A stretch of 64,000 bases of DNA from NCBI GenBank assembly GCA_033439265.1, contig JAVTVX010000019.1, positions 8,253,501 through 8,317,500 on the forward strand, written 5' to 3'. Below the pieces are notes generated by a model. The model saw nothing but the letters and a program-made list of their open reading frames with translations. It did no database searches and was not told where the DNA came from. How positions within the stretch are numbered: the stretch's first letter is position 1; every line of letters begins with the position of its first letter. This document shows, in pieces, positions 35,951 to 48,758 of the stretch. Made by a program: the position numbers and the translations under genes. The stretch comes from Dillenia suffruticosa (taxonomy: Eukaryota; Streptophyta; Magnoliopsida; Dilleniales; Dilleniaceae).

Positions 35951-37256
35951 CCCCGTAGTCAAATTTACATCGATCCGTCTACTCTTGGCGATTGTCGCAA
36001 GCATGGATCTAGAGTTGTATCAGATGGATGTAAAGACCGCTTTCCTTAATGGAAATCTGGATAAGGAGATCTACATGGAGCATCCCTTTGGGTTCGTTCT
36101 ACTAGGTCATGAGAACAAGGTCTGTCGACTTCGGAAGTCGATATATGGCCTAAAGCAATCATCCAGGTGGTGGTACCTAAGATTCCACGAAGAGGTGATA
36201 TCTTATGGTTTTACAATGATCGAGGAGGATCATTGTGTTTACTTGATACGATCTGATAACTCTTTTGTGATCCTGTCCCTGTATGTGGACGATATACTGT
36301 TGGCTGGGAACAACATTCAGTATCTGATGACGATCAAGGCTTGGTTGTCATTGCGCTTCGACATGATCGACATGGGTGAAGCTGAATTCATCCTTGGAGT
36401 TAAGATCCAGAGAGATCGATCGAGAAGAATGTTGGCTCTTTCACAAGAGACTTACATTAAGAAAATTCTCGAGCGCTTTGGGATGAGTGATTGTAATCCC
36501 ATTGATACTCCAAAAGCCAAATGTGATGGTTTGAGTCTTGAGATGTGCCCGAAAACTCAGGAAGATATAAGGGAGATGCGTAAAATCCCTTATTCCAGCG
36601 TAGTGGGAAGTCTGATGTATGCGATGTTGTGTACACGACCAGACATATGTTACGCAGTCGGTCTAGTGAGTAGATATCAATCAAATCCTGGAAGGGGTCA
36701 CCGGAGAGCAGTGAAAAGGATTTTTAGATATCTCAAAGGAACTGCGAGCTACTCCTTGTGTTATGGGAGAGGTGATTTGCGCCTCATAGGATATTCAGAC
36801 GCCGATTGGGGCGGTGATCTGGATAAGCGCAAATCGACATCAGGTTTTGCCTTCTTGCTCAATGGTGGTGCTATTTCTTGGAGCAGCAAGAAGCAGACCT
36901 GTGTAGCTTTATCTACGATGGAGGCTGAGTTCGTGGCTTGCTCAGTCGCAGTTCAGGAGAGTATTTGGCTCCGGAGACTATTAGATGACTTAGGGGTTGT
37001 GGCTGATAGTGGGAGGCCAGTGATGATTTACTGTGATAATCAGGCTGCTATCGCCTATACTCGAAACCCTAAGTATCATAGTAGGACCAAACACATAGAC
37101 ACCATATATAATTTTGTTAGAGATATCATCGAGAAGGGTGAAGTGACCGTCAAGTACATCTCGACACATTGCATGGTGGATGACCCCTTCACCAAACCCA
37201 TCACTAGAGACTCATTTATAGCACATAGAGAGTCATTGGGTTTGGGAATATTTTGA
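35931..37256 (+). CDS. copia reverse transcriptase and RNase H (intact part)
   Basis: A 441-codon frame, the best preserved coding piece in the window. RT motifs run from FSPVVKFTSIR through MDVKTAFLNG (Asp 33) and YGLKQSSRWW to the active site YVDD at 118-121. RNase H follows: YSDADWGGD (Asp 290), ALSTMEAEF, YCDNQAA and HSRTKHID. It ends HRESLGLGIF with TGA at 37254-37256. The Met is internal to the polyprotein; there is no real start here because a frameshift cuts it from upstream pol. Its intactness and full set of acidic residues suggest decay of copy A is recent compared with copies B and C. Confidence 0.9.
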   Translation: MITRTFSPVVKFTSIRLLLAIVASMDLELYQMDVKTAFLNGNLDKEIYMEHPFGFVLLGHENKVCRLRKSIYGLKQSSRWWYLRFHEEVISYGFTMIEEDHCVYLIRSDNSFVILSLYVDDILLAGNNIQYLMTIKAWLSLRFDMIDMGEAEFILGVKIQRDRSRRMLALSQETYIKKILERFGMSDCNPIDTPKAKCDGLSLEMCPKTQEDIREMRKIPYSSVVGSLMYAMLCTRPDICYAVGLVSRYQSNPGRGHRRAVKRIFRYLKGTASYSLCYGRGDLRLIGYSDADWGGDLDKRKSTSGFAFLLNGGAISWSSKKQTCVALSTMEAEFVACSVAVQESIWLRRLLDDLGVVADSGRPVMIYCDNQAAIAYTRNPKYHSRTKHIDTIYNFVRDIIEKGEVTVKYISTHCMVDDPFTKPITRDSFIAHRESLGLGIF

Positions 37257-38342
37257 TTTTTCTCATTGTATTAAACTGACGATGTGATGCTTATTATATT
37301 TTTTTATATATGATTTTGTGTATTATTCAGTCACATTTTTATTTTCTTAAATAATGCACTTATTTATATCATGTATATATATATTTTTTTTGTGATAAAA
37401 TATATGTCAGGCAGGTGAGGTCGACTCTCTCACACGAGCGACCAGCTAGAACAAAAGTCGCCCTGATACGCGTTCAGGATGAGGTCATTTGGGATATGAC
37501 CGACATGGAAATACCCACATCCATGTTGCCTGTGAGTAGCCAGATTTGAGATCTCAGACATCACCTGCGATAGTGATATTGTCTCTGAGATACTCTCTCT
37601 GAGATCTCTGGGTAGAGTCTTATGTGTAGACTGAGTCCCGTATCTGCACAGTGTTAAGAAATCTGACATATACCCTTTTGAGAAATAAGGGATTAACACT
37701 GTGGCACGCGTTTCATACCGCGTGTGATGACGACTAGGGATAGTGGGAGTAATTACATGAGACGATCTATTCATGATCACCGTTCCCACTGTGTGAGACC
37801 CGAGATCCATTGGGTGGGATCTCTAGTACCCTTATTTTACTTTCGACTGTCTCTAGAAGTTTTGATTCAGTGTTTGCTACTTTAGTCTGTTTACCTATGG
37901 TCCGGAAGATAAATTGAGGTCTAAGGGGTAGGTCTAGGAAAGCAGCTGAATTGAGATCGATGGATTCGAGTTTGGGAAAGGAAGACCAATCTACATTACA
38001 TCGTTGTGTTGTATTCACCGACCGGTTTGTTACGTATATCCGCGTTGGGATACGAACGTAATAGTGAATATACATTCGAGAATATATTGGGGATGACTTT
38101 CGATGAGGAAAGTGACTCGAAAGATGTAAATGTGATGTGTCTGGGGTACAGCGAGATATTTTTTATTATTAACGACGACTCCTCGAACATTCTAACAGGT
38201 GTATCGAGAAGTCTTTATTTACAGGTGTACTCGCCAGTCGCACGACACCCAATCTAGTATGAAAATCCAGAAGGGTGATACAGGAGATCGCATGAGCTGT
38301 GATCTCGTGATGGATGAAAATGTCCTCGTGTGCAAGTGGGAG
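37257..38342 (+). other. copia copy A 3' noncoding region
   Basis: About 1.1 kb between the RNase H stop and the 3' LTR, with no sustained open frame. It is recognisably shared with copy B (39882-41030, inverted) and copy C (59130-60170), for example the TGTCAGGCAGG..GAGGTCGACTCTC block at 37397. It ends with CGCCAGTCGCACGAC (38232) and the purine-rich GTGCAAGTGGGAGA next to the LTR. Confidence 0.75.
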
Positions 38343-38780
38343 ATGAAGGAATTAATGCCCACGTGGGGCATCTTTCCAAATTTAAAAAAAGGAAATTTCC
38401 TACTTTCCATATGCACAAATGGTAACTGACGGGATTTGAATTCCCTACCATTTGTGGTGACGGAGGGATATGGAAACTAGGGTAAACCCTAGGAGGAACA
38501 ATTCATTCCAAGATTGCACAAAAAATTGTGAGGAGACAATTGAGAGAGAGGGACAAAAATTCTACGAAGAGAATTTTTGTCACCGGATTCGATTGAGGTG
38601 TCGTGGTGCTACGGTGATAGTTCGACTTTCGTGGTTATCATCCCGACGGCGAGGTTGATTGATCGAGATTCGCGGTTCCCCAGATCTTTTGCAATCTACT
38701 TTTTAAGGTATGCCCAAAAACCCTAACCTTTTATGATTCCGAAAATTTTACACGCTTCCGCATGTGTATGAGCATATAAA
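38343..38780 (+). repeat. copia 3' LTR of copy A, truncated
   Basis: Begins TGAAGGAATTAATGCCC just after GTGGGAGA, the same position as the LTR start at 38899. It resembles that LTR in order (genomic CCATCCCGACGGCGAGG-type block, ACCCTAA, CTTCCGCATG) but breaks off at 38780, where a second copy of the pre-LTR sequence starts (TCGCCAGTCGCACGAC). Confidence 0.7.
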
Positions 38781-39406
38781 TCGCCAGTCGCACGACGCCC
38801 AATCCAGTATGGAAGTCCAGTAGGGTGATGCGATAGATTGCATGAGTTGCGATCTTGTGATTGACGGAAGTGAAATGCCCTAATGTGCAAGTGGGAGATG
38901 TTGGTTATTTATGCCCATTATGGGCATTTGGGTAATTAAGGAATGGGGTAACTCCCATCCTTAATTAGCATTAACCATACTTTGGTAACCCCCCACCAAT
39001 TAAGTGAAATTGGTCTTACCTTCCTTCTGTGAGAGGGAACAATGGAGGAAAGTCTTCCTTCTCCTTCCTTGTGGCGTGAACAGTAACAATGAAGGAGAAA
39101 AACCATGGCTAGGGTTCTGCACAGTGCTCTAGAGAGAGAAAATAGAGTGAGGGATGGAGATTTTCGCGTAGGAAAATCTCCCATCGTCAAACGAATCACC
39201 GGACATGAGGATTGCGGCGTTGTGGTGCTGTGGTGGTGATTCGACTAACCTCGTGATCACCATCCCGACCGCGAAATCGGATCAAGGGGCGTGCCGTATG
39301 ATTGACTTTGAAGATCCTACGTATTGAGGTACCCTAAACCCGATATATTTTATTTTTCGAAAATTATTGTATGCTTCCGCTGCATGAGAATCCTAAAAAT
39401 CCAACA
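38781..39406 (+). repeat. second copia 3' end and LTR (inverted match to copy B)
   Basis: 118 bp of pre-LTR sequence (38781-38898) followed by an LTR of 508 bp (38899-39406) that starts TGTTGG and ends CCAACA, a good TG..CA inverted pair. The pre-LTR part is about 95% identical by eye to the inverted sequence at 39882-39995 in copy B, closer than to copy A's own end at 38231-38342. Confidence 0.78.
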
Positions 39407-39881
39407 TTGAATTAAATAGATCGAAATTTTTCGAGATAAATACCTCTGTTGGGCGGTCTCCAAAATCCACCGTGTCGCGATGTCCCTCGAACGGATCGCA
39501 CGGTCGGATGGTGACCACGCAATCGAACCACCACCTCAAATCCACGACACCTCAAGCCTCGTGTCCGGTGAATCGTCTGACGATGGAAGATTTTCCTACG
39601 CGAAAATCTCCATCCCTTTCTCTATTTTCTCTCTCTAGAGAAGTGCAATGTTAGTCTCTTTCCTCCATTGTTACTGTTCACGCCAATGGAAGAACACACA
39701 CACAAGCCTATGACCTTCATTTCACAATTGAAGAGTAAGGAATCCCAACTCCCGTAGCCATGTTCCAAGGCATTAGATGGGTCATTATTAGTGGTTAATT
39801 AGGGTGTGGTTAATGGGATAATGGGAGTAACTCCCATTATCCCCAAATTACCATAATGCCCCTCTTGGGCATATTCCAACA
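39407..39881 (-). repeat. copia 3' LTR of copy B
   Basis: On the minus strand it starts at 39881 with TGTTGGAATATGCCC after the purine-rich GCAAGTGGGAGA. It shares with the LTR at 38899-39406, in inverted order, the blocks GTCCGGTGAATCGTCTGACG and GATTTTCCTACGCGAAAATC. Its far end is missing or diverged at the contact with 39406. The open frames at 39472 and at 38936 (minus) come from this shared block. Confidence 0.75.
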
Positions 39882-41029
39882 TCTCCCACTTGCATATGAG
39901 GGCATTTCACTTCCGTCAATCACAAGATCGCAACTCATGCGATCTATCACATCACCCTACTGGACTTTCATACTGGATTGGGCGTCGTGCGACCGGCGAG
40001 TGCACCTGTAAGCAAAGACTTCTTGATACACCTGTTAGGATGATCGAGTAGTCACTGTTAGTATAAAAATAACTCGCTATACCCCAGACTCGATGCATTT
40101 ACATCCATCGAGCCACTTTCCTCATCGAAAGTGATCCCCAATCAATTTGCTCGACTATGCATTCACCATTATGTTTGAATCCCAGCATGGATTAACATAA
40201 CAGGTCGACCTGTGAATACATGACAATGATGTAATGTCTATTGGCCTTCCTTTTCCTAAACTCGAATCTATCGGTCTCAATTCAGCTGCTTTCCTAGACC
40301 TACCCCTTAGACCTCAATTTATCTTCCAGGCCATAGGTAAACAGACTAAAGTAGCAACACTGAACCAAAACTTCTAGAGACAGCCGAAAGTAATAAGGGC
40401 ATAAGAGATCCCACCCAATGGATCTTAGGTCTCATACAGTGGGAACGGGGATCAAGATCAAACTATCGTCTCAAATAATAGCTCCCACTGTCCCATGGTC
40501 GACTCATCACACGTGGTATGAAACACGTGCCACAGTGTTATTCCCACATCTCTCAAAGGGCATATGTCAGATTTCTCTAACACTGTACAGGTACGGGACT
40601 CAGTCTACACATAAGATTTTACCCAGAGATCTCAGAGAGAGCATCTCAGAGACAATATCACAAATCGCAGGTGATTTCTGAGATCTCAAACCTGGCTTCT
40701 TACAAACAACATGGATGTGGGTATTTCCATGTCGGTCATATCACATATGATCTCATCCTGAACACATATCAGGGCGACTTATGTTCTAGTAAGGCTACTC
40801 TCAAAGCCTCTTACGACTGGAATCCATCTCATCTTCGCTCACTCAGAGTCGGAGGTGGTCACTCATGTGAGAGAGAGTCGACCTCGCCTGCCTGACACAT
40901 CTTTTATCACAAGATCACAATATATGACAACAAATGATGCATGAAATTAAATATGTGACCCAATGTGCATGCATGTCATATATTAAAATAAGCATCTAAA
41001 ACAGTATATATGGAGAAATGTTAAAGTAC

Positions 41030-43500
41030 ACTAAACCCAATGATTCTTTATCTCACAAAGGAATCATAACGGGTTTTCGGAAGAGATTAGCTCTCATGCT
41101 GTATTTCAAGGTGTACTTAGATGTCACAATACCCTTCTCGGTAATTTCTCTCACAAAGTGGTCTTCGGTATCAATGTGTTTGGCTTTGCTATTACACTTA
41201 GGGTCTCATTTGTTGACAGTGTCGGTCTGATTATCACAATAATCATTACTGACCTCCCACTATCTGTCACGACCCCTAAGTCTCTCAGAAAATTTCTGAA
41301 GCCAACTATTCTCATAAACTGCAATTGAGCACACTACAAGCTCAGTCTCTATCGTAAATAGAGATATATAAGTTCTCTTCTTACTGCTCTAAGAAGATAA
41401 AACCTTTTGCGTTTATTCAGATCACTACTCCCAGTCAGTATCTGAATCCCAACAAAAAACGCAAATCTCCTCATCCATAACACATGGAGAGGTCCGCAGT
41501 TCAAATGAGATATTTTAAAATCATTTTTCACTGCTCTACAATGATCCCTTCTAGGATTCTATTAATACCTACTCACCAGATCAACCATAAAATAAACGTC
41601 TGGTCATGTATGCCTCATCGCATACATCAAACTGTATATCGCACGTGTATACCTCATCGCACACACTATAAATGTATTTTGCACTGGAATAAGGGATTCT
41701 ACTCATCTCCCTTATTTCTTTATAAATTCTAGGGCATGTGTCAAGATTCAGGTCTTTTTCCCTTTAGCGATAAGAGTATCTTTTAGGTGGTGTTCGTGAT
41801 TCTCGAAATGCTTAAGAATCTACCTGATATAAAACTCTTGTTAAAGAGTCAACACCATTCTCAAGCGATCCCTACGAATCCAAAATCTGAGAATGAACTA
41901 AAACCTCATAACCATGTTACAATGGTCATTGGATACTCTCTATTGTTCTCAGCCAATAGAATGTCACCTACATATGCGAACATGCTCATAAAGGAGTCAT
42001 CGGGACGTATCAGATATATGCAATGATCCTACTCGATCATTACAAAACCATAAGATATCACCTTCTCGTGAAATCTCAAGCGCCGCTGTTTAGATGATAG
42101 TTTAAGGTCGTATGTTGATTTCAAAAATCAATAGACCTTATCCACCTGATCTACTAGAACGAACCCAGAGGGATGCTCCATGTAGATCGCCTAATCTAGA
42201 CTTCTACTACGAAAGTGGTGTTTTTGTCCTTGTGATGTGACTCTTGATCTATGTTCATGACAATCGCTGAAAGATAAACGGATCGAGATAAATTAGACTA
42301 TGACTCCTCGATAGTCTACCCCTCAGTCTAAGTGTAACCCTTGGTTACTAGATGGATCCTTTACCTCTTCATCAATCCGTTAACCTTTATCTTGACCTTG
42401 AGAACCTACTTGTTCCCAATAGTCATTCTGCCCTCAAGCTAATCAACTAGGTCCCAGACCCTATTGATTCTCATCAACTCCTTTTCTTCATTTATGGCCT
42501 TCAATAAACGGTCTTTTGCATCTTTTGCAGAACCCTCGAAAGCCTCTCGAACCGTTTTAGATTTTTCATCATCCTTAGAGTCGCAATGAGGGTCTCACCC
42601 TCAATCGAGAAAATAACGTTTAAATACGCATTCTCGATGCTCTTAGGAGGATAGAAAAATCTTTACCTTTTGATGGATCGCTCCCACTGGGATCAAGATC
42701 CATAGTGGATTCTTGTATCCCGCCGCTGGGCTCCTCGAACCATTAGGCTCATCCATCGCATAAAAGGTAAGGTCCAAATTGATTTCTCATCTTTTAGGGA
42801 AATCATTTTCAAGAAAAATGGTATTACGGGACTCAATATTAATTATAGTGTCGTCTGTGTTCACCTAGGAACACGTATTTTCTCGCGGGCCTAACTCACC
42901 ATGTGAATGCGAGAAATCGTGGCACAACCCCATAACCTCAAATGGCTCAAGTGGCTAAGGTCAGGCTGCCTCCCTGTCCAAAGCTCAAATGGGGAACTGA
43001 CTAATAGTCAGTAGTCTCGTAAAACTCTTTTATCGAAACAGAGCCCCATGTATAGTTTAGACGAATACTTGCGTTCTCACTCAGTTCTGAGAGTCTCTAC
43101 TCTCATATCTAACTGATTCTCCATCTCGCTAATGCCTCAGACTTATGCAAGATTAGATAGATGAACCGAAACGCATGTAAGCGTCTATAATTATCTACAC
43201 AACTCCATTTCTGGCTCTCATACTCATAAGACCACAATAAAAAGAAAGAAAGTACAATAGTGAACTGCAATGGAGTCCCAGCTCTCATTGCATCGCCAAA
43301 TGGTTTTCTCGTCATTTTGCTGGCTAGGCAAAACTCACATACCGGTAACTCGAATCTGGTTAGCGGGTCCAATAAACCTCTCGCTACTAACCGATTCATC
43401 ATCTCTTACCCCATATGTCTAAGTCTACTATGTCATTCATTTACATTATCATCTACGCAATCAGATGTAAAGACAATAGTAGAACGACAAGAAACCATTA
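41030..43500 (-). pseudogene. copia copy B pol remains
   Basis: Scattered recognisable blocks on the minus strand: integrase region MNRLVARGLLDPLTRFELP with CEFC near 43340, RT blocks IYMEHPSGFVL (about 42180) and RLRFHEK followed by ISYGF (about 42065). The active-site region reads FAYVGDILLAENN near 41950-41990. The second Asp pair of YVDD is changed to Gly-Asp, so RT would be inactive even without the many stops and shifts. Long stretches of 41030-41500 align to the RNase H part of copy A. Confidence 0.8.
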
Positions 43501-43986
43501 GAAGGAGTAGTACCCAGTGTATACATTCCATCATGGATTAAAACCAGAATAATTCAGAAAATTGTCGTATTAAAAGAAATGAATAATTTCACGCATATCG
43601 TAGTCAATTTTAGACAAGGTACTAAATTGTATATCCGTCGAATGCCTACAATATTGAGGACGTCATAGCAAGTGTCGTTCTCTGTGACAACAACGAATGC
43701 TTTGTCCTTAACGTAAATCCTCCAAGCTTAAGGATTCATTTGACGGATTACGCACTCCTATCTCGAGTTACGTGGTCAATTGCTCCTGATTTCAAAGGAG
43801 AGAAATCAGCGAGCATTATAGTGAATGAGACAACCACGTAAAGAAGAAGGATATTAATTTCTGCTCATCACTCTCACGAGCGAAATAACCAAATCTACCT
43901 CAAACGTAGCAATTTACTTTGGTCTAATCAAATTCCTTCTTCTTGCGTTCTTGTACCTCGTTGTTGGTTTTCTCGGATGATTTTTA

Positions 43987-44660
43987 TTACCTAGATCTCG
44001 AGTCACGTTCGCTAGGCTTAGCGCCGGGGAAGTCCTTACTTGACTCCTCTGAATAAGCATAACTCGAGTGTGGCCTACTTGTCTCTAGGTGCTCCTCATC
44101 GAGCTTACAATATGTATTCACATCAACGAAAGTACGAATACTTTCGTCAAATGTGAGATAGGATTTCACGGTTTCCCATGAATCAGGTAAAAACTGGATC
44201 ACATCCAGTACCTAAATTCCATCCGAAATTTACTCGTCCGTATATATTAACTCGGTGATTATACTCGACATTTGCTTCATTGTATGATTAACCCTTTTCT
44301 TCTGCATCCTCACATAGGAGCCGAATAGAGCAACACTATGCTCTTATGGGAGGAGTCGAACCGACATTTCCATAGAATATAACTCGAAAAACGAGATTAA
44401 GTCATCGTGTATGCCACTGATAAGCATTGCCCTAACTTGGCAAATCTTTTGTCTCATACATGATAGATCTCTTTATCTCGTATATTCTGACGCGCGGTGC
44501 CCACCCTGGGGCCCATCATCTCGTGTCTCAAATTCCCGTTAAATTTTGCCTCTCGAGAATAAACTGAATCTACTGATAAAATCACGCAGATCATATCATT
44601 CAGTTTACTCTCCTTGCAAAAATTTAATACGACAGTTCTCAACGCATTAAGAGAAATATT
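43987..44660 (-). pseudogene. copia copy B gag remains
   Basis: The frame 43987-44202 (MIQFLPDSWETVKSYLTFDES) matches the capsid region of copy A (VIQFLPDSWDVVKTYLTHTES) residue by residue over long runs. Upstream, LRHEMMGPRVGTA near 44500 corresponds to the LLHEMTDPGVGDT block of copy A. Several stops and shifts separate the pieces. Confidence 0.85.
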
Positions 44661-44884
44661 TGTGACTTGGAGATGCTTATTATCACATTTTTGTATGCCC
44701 TACGAATCATCAAGACCAAAATGACTTGAGTACGATCCCAAAGCGAGCGTATGAGTCAACGGACACCATACACCACAACTTGGAATCGCATCTTACCATT
44801 TGGATTGTGATTCGGCACACAAAAACCCATAAAAAGTCACATTTATGGATTTAGGACCCCCAAAAAATTGAAAAAAATTCAATT

Positions 44885-45225
44885 TTAAGCGATTTCACGC
44901 GCCGCCGCTCGCCGGCGGTGCGATCCACGCGCCGCCACGCGCCTCCACGCGCCGGCGGCGGCCTGCCGGACGCGCCAGACGCGCGGCGCGCCTCACACGC
45001 GCCACCACGCTCCTGGCGCGGCTCGGCTCACGCGCGCCCAGTCGCGGAGCGCGGCTCACGCGCCTTCACGCGCTGAGCCGTGTTGAGTCGGCTCTGACCG
45101 GGTTGGTCAACGGGTCAGGGTTGACCCGACTGACCCGGTCAACGGGTTCGGTCCAACCCGGTCAACGGTCCGGTCCGACCAGGTCGGGTCGGTTGCGGGT
45201 CGGTCCAGGTCCGACCGCTACCTTC
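44885..45225 (-). repeat. GC-rich leader of copia copy B
   Basis: CACGCGCC-rich repeats at 44885-45080 followed by GGTCAACGGGTC / GACCCG repeats at 45080-45225: the inverted, diverged counterpart of 32640-33010 in copy A. Confidence 0.75.
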
Positions 45226-45240
45226 CCCGCTCCACGCGCC

Positions 45241-48200
45241 TAGGTTGGAGTGCTGAAGTGTAGTGAAGTGTAGCTGGAGAGAGAGTGCAGAAATAGTGCA
45301 GTGCGGGAGTTGTGGAAATTTGAAGTTGACTGTTTCGTGGCAGCAGCGTTAACATTTTGAAAGGCGCGGATTGAGTGGAGTGCAATGTGCGAGGTGTGGA
45401 CTCCTGTCGTGGCAGCAGCAGCGTTTCCTATCGTGGCAATAGAGCCTGTTCGCATGTGAATGTGCGTGGCGCGGACTGAGGGGAGTGCTGCGCGCGTTCA
45501 AATTTTGAATTGATGGTGAACAGAAGCATTAAACAAATTAAGGTCTTATGAACAGAAGCACTAAACAAAATTCTGACAATTTTTTTTTTTGTGGTTAAAA
45601 AATAATTTAATATGGTTTATTAACATTAAACTAGCGGACTAGGAGGGAGTCTTTTTATCTAGAATGAGGAAAATATCTTGCTAATGGTAATTAGAGAGCT
45701 ACAGCTGAATCCAGTTCTCTTTCTCTTCCATGGCAGGACTTGTGCAGTGCGGACATGTCTGCTCACATCATCTTATCACGACTCCAATCACCATTCAGTT
45801 CAGTCCTCGGGCCCCCCTTGTGGAATGTAACCATCCACAGTTTTCCAAGTAGAGATAAATATCCTTCACAACTCTCAAAATTTTAAATGCAAATTTGGTT
45901 AAAAGATAATATTTATAAAAACGTACTCCGCTATTTATAAATATATTAAATTTAATATTTTGTATAGAGGAAATTACTATCTTCTTTTTTTATGGATATA
46001 AATATAATACTGTAAATAATTGATAAATATGTGTAACATGATTTAATCTTCATATTACATTTATCCAACCCATGTCAAATCCATTTTTTTAAACTTCCAC
46101 ATACACATCCCAATAATGGAAAAATTCAATGAAAGGAAATCGGCCAGATGACGGTAAAGATGCCAATCAAAAAATTTCACAAGTAGTTTATCCCTTTTGG
46201 TCAACAAATTATGCACAAAATATGCATGACTATGCCGACAATAAACATTCTTTCTTCAATTATTTTCTTTCTTCAATTATTTCTTTTTGTTTAGAAACAA
46301 ATTTTTTTTTGCTAATAATTATTATTTTTCTTCAAATTGTTATTATTAGATTAAAAGAAATATAAAGATTTATTTTTTAGAAAAATAAAATATCTTAAAA
46401 TATTTGATAGATGTGAATGATTAAAAGACAATGTAATATTACAAAATTTAGATGATTAAAAGATATAAAAAAATATGAATATTATGAAAAAAAAAACATC
46501 CTCTTTTCAAAAAATTTGTTGAAAAATTAATAATTTAATAAAAATGGTATTTATTTTCTTTTTGGGCACCACTTTTATTTATTTATTTGAAAATGATTCT
46601 GGATTTTTCAACAATATTTTTATTTTTATTATAACTATTCAAACCAATTTTTTTATAATCCTAGAAATCGGTCTCATAATTTAACATAATTAAAAAAAAG
46701 CCAAGGTTCCTCCTCCTGGCCATGGGAGAAGACTTCACAAACAAAATGAACTATTATTTGTGGATTTGTGTGTGAGAGAGTGAGAGAGAGAAAGTGTACG
46801 CAACTCATTTTCAACACAATTCCATTATTATTAATTCATGAATCATTTCGCGATAATTTAAGATTTAAATTCATTAAAATAATGAAATGTTAAATAATTG
46901 TAAAATTTATATATTTTTAAAATTTATTATAATTAAAATTATGGTGGAGGTGGGAAGTAAATGATTTGAGTTAATAGATTTGAGTATGAATCGAATAAGA
47001 TTGAAAAATGTCTGTGGTCCGTGCGGAATAATGGTGGCACGGATGCCAAGAAATATTGTGGAGCCAAAATCGAGCCAAAATCCAATCATCACGCCGATGC
47101 CATAAAGTCATCCGATTCTGGAATCTGCACGCCCCCATAAATGCTTAGATTCATCCGATCCTCTAATTTGCCACGCCGATGCCGAGGTGAAAAATATAAA
47201 ATTTTTCAGAGGGTCTTCAAATACTTAAATAATTATATTTTTAGAGTTTCATATATATATATATATAGTTTAAGAGTTTAATGATGAATAAGAGTAAGAG
47301 TTTAGTGTTGAATTAGTGTTGAGAATAAGAGTAAGGTCGAAATATGAGAGATACATCCCATTCAAAATCTCAATGTAAATAGGTCAAGTATCCTATGCAA
47401 ATCAATTGAACAATCTAGATACGAGAGAGGGAGAGAGGGGAGAGAGGACATGATTCGAAAAACAATTTAAATTCATTTAAAAATTAATTTTAAATTATAA
47501 AATTATATATATTATTCAAATTTTACTTTAAATAAAAGTATTTAAAAAAACTTTTAAGAATATCCTCCATTTATTATATATATATATATATAAATAGAAC
47601 TTAAATTATTTTAAAGAAAATAAATAAAGAACAAATAAAGATGGGAATTGATCCGTAAAAAAAATAAAGGTACAACTTTTGATTCTCCATAAAATTTTTT
47701 CAATAATATACTAACTTTTTTTTAAATATATATACTTAAATATATATAGTTTGATATTGAATTGATTTCTATTTTAAAAATTAAATTTAAATACTAAAAT
47801 TTGTATAATAATTTACATATTTTATAATTTACTAAACTTCAAATTAATATAATAAAATTTTATTTTAAATTTGAAAATTTAGTATAATTTAAAAATTTAG
47901 AATAATTACGAAACATTTGCTTATTTGATGTATGTATGGTGTATGGTGTGTGGTGTGTATGGAGTTTTACTTAAGGTGTGTGGTGTGTGCAGTGAGGTGA
48001 TATGGTTGGTTTTATTTAGTTTACTTTGGTTTAATATATTTCATCTCATATAATAATCTTATCAAATCTCAAATCTTTCTATCAATTAAACCCATCATTA
48101 TAAACACTAATCTCAAATCTTTCGATCAATCAAACTCATAATTATAAACACTAATTATAAACACTTACCCACTAACATAATAAACACTAACCCACTAACA

Positions 48201-48714
48201 CACTAACTAATACACTAGCTAAACTAAACTAAACTATACTAAGGTTCATCTTTAATATTAATCAATCAATATTAAAATTTTACAATATAATCATATATAT
48301 ATATATATATATAATCAATTACAAATTATAATACACCTATAAACTACTTTTAGAATTTTAATTTTGATTAAAAATATTAAGTTAATTATTATAAATTATT
48401 TGATAGATGTGGAGAAAAAAATGATAAAAAAAAATTTATTGTAATGTTAAAAATTTTATATGTAACTAAAAAATGAAGGAATATTAAAAAAATATAATTA
48501 TTAAGATAAAGAAAAATATATATTTTTTTAAAGTTATAAACCTGTTTTTTTAAATTTCCTGAAAAAAAAAATATTGAAAAAATATTTATTTTTTAAAATC
48601 TATCTACTCTTCTTCTCTCTGCTCGTCTCTCACTCTTTCTCTCTTTGTCATGGTCACCTCTCTATCTTTCGATTTCCCCGTCTCCCCTCTCTATCTTTCA
48701 ATTTCCCTCTCACA

Positions 48715-48758
<44 letters not shown>

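Larger units (their letters stand above)
32380..38780 (+). mobile_element. Ty1/copia retrotransposon, copy A
   Basis: Order gag, zinc knuckle, protease, integrase, RT, RNase H is that of Ty1/copia. The body starts with a GC-rich 5' region, gag opens at 33265, RNase H ends at 37256, then a noncoding stretch of about 1.1 kb leads to a PPT-like GTGCAAGTGGGAGA and a truncated 3' LTR (38343-38780). The 5' LTR and primer site were not found, so the left limit is approximate; homology to copy B begins at about 32640. Lesions include three frameshifts and four in-frame stops, but the RT/RNase H part is intact. Confidence 0.88.
39882..45240 (-). mobile_element. Ty1/copia retrotransposon, copy B (decayed)
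   Basis: Minus-strand copy of the same family as A: 3' noncoding region 39882-41030, RNase H/RT/integrase 41030-43500, protease and gag 43500-44660, GC-rich leader 44885-45225. Frames are broken every few dozen codons. No 5' LTR was found; similarity to A stops at about 45225-45240, which corresponds to about 32640 in A. With copy A it makes a tail-to-tail inverted pair. Confidence 0.85.

Noticed and set aside
37257..38342. An env-like or third reading frame after copia RNase H
   Set aside because: Such frames exist in some copia lineages, but here only short frames in different phases occur in A and B, with no signal peptide or membrane segment shared by the copies.
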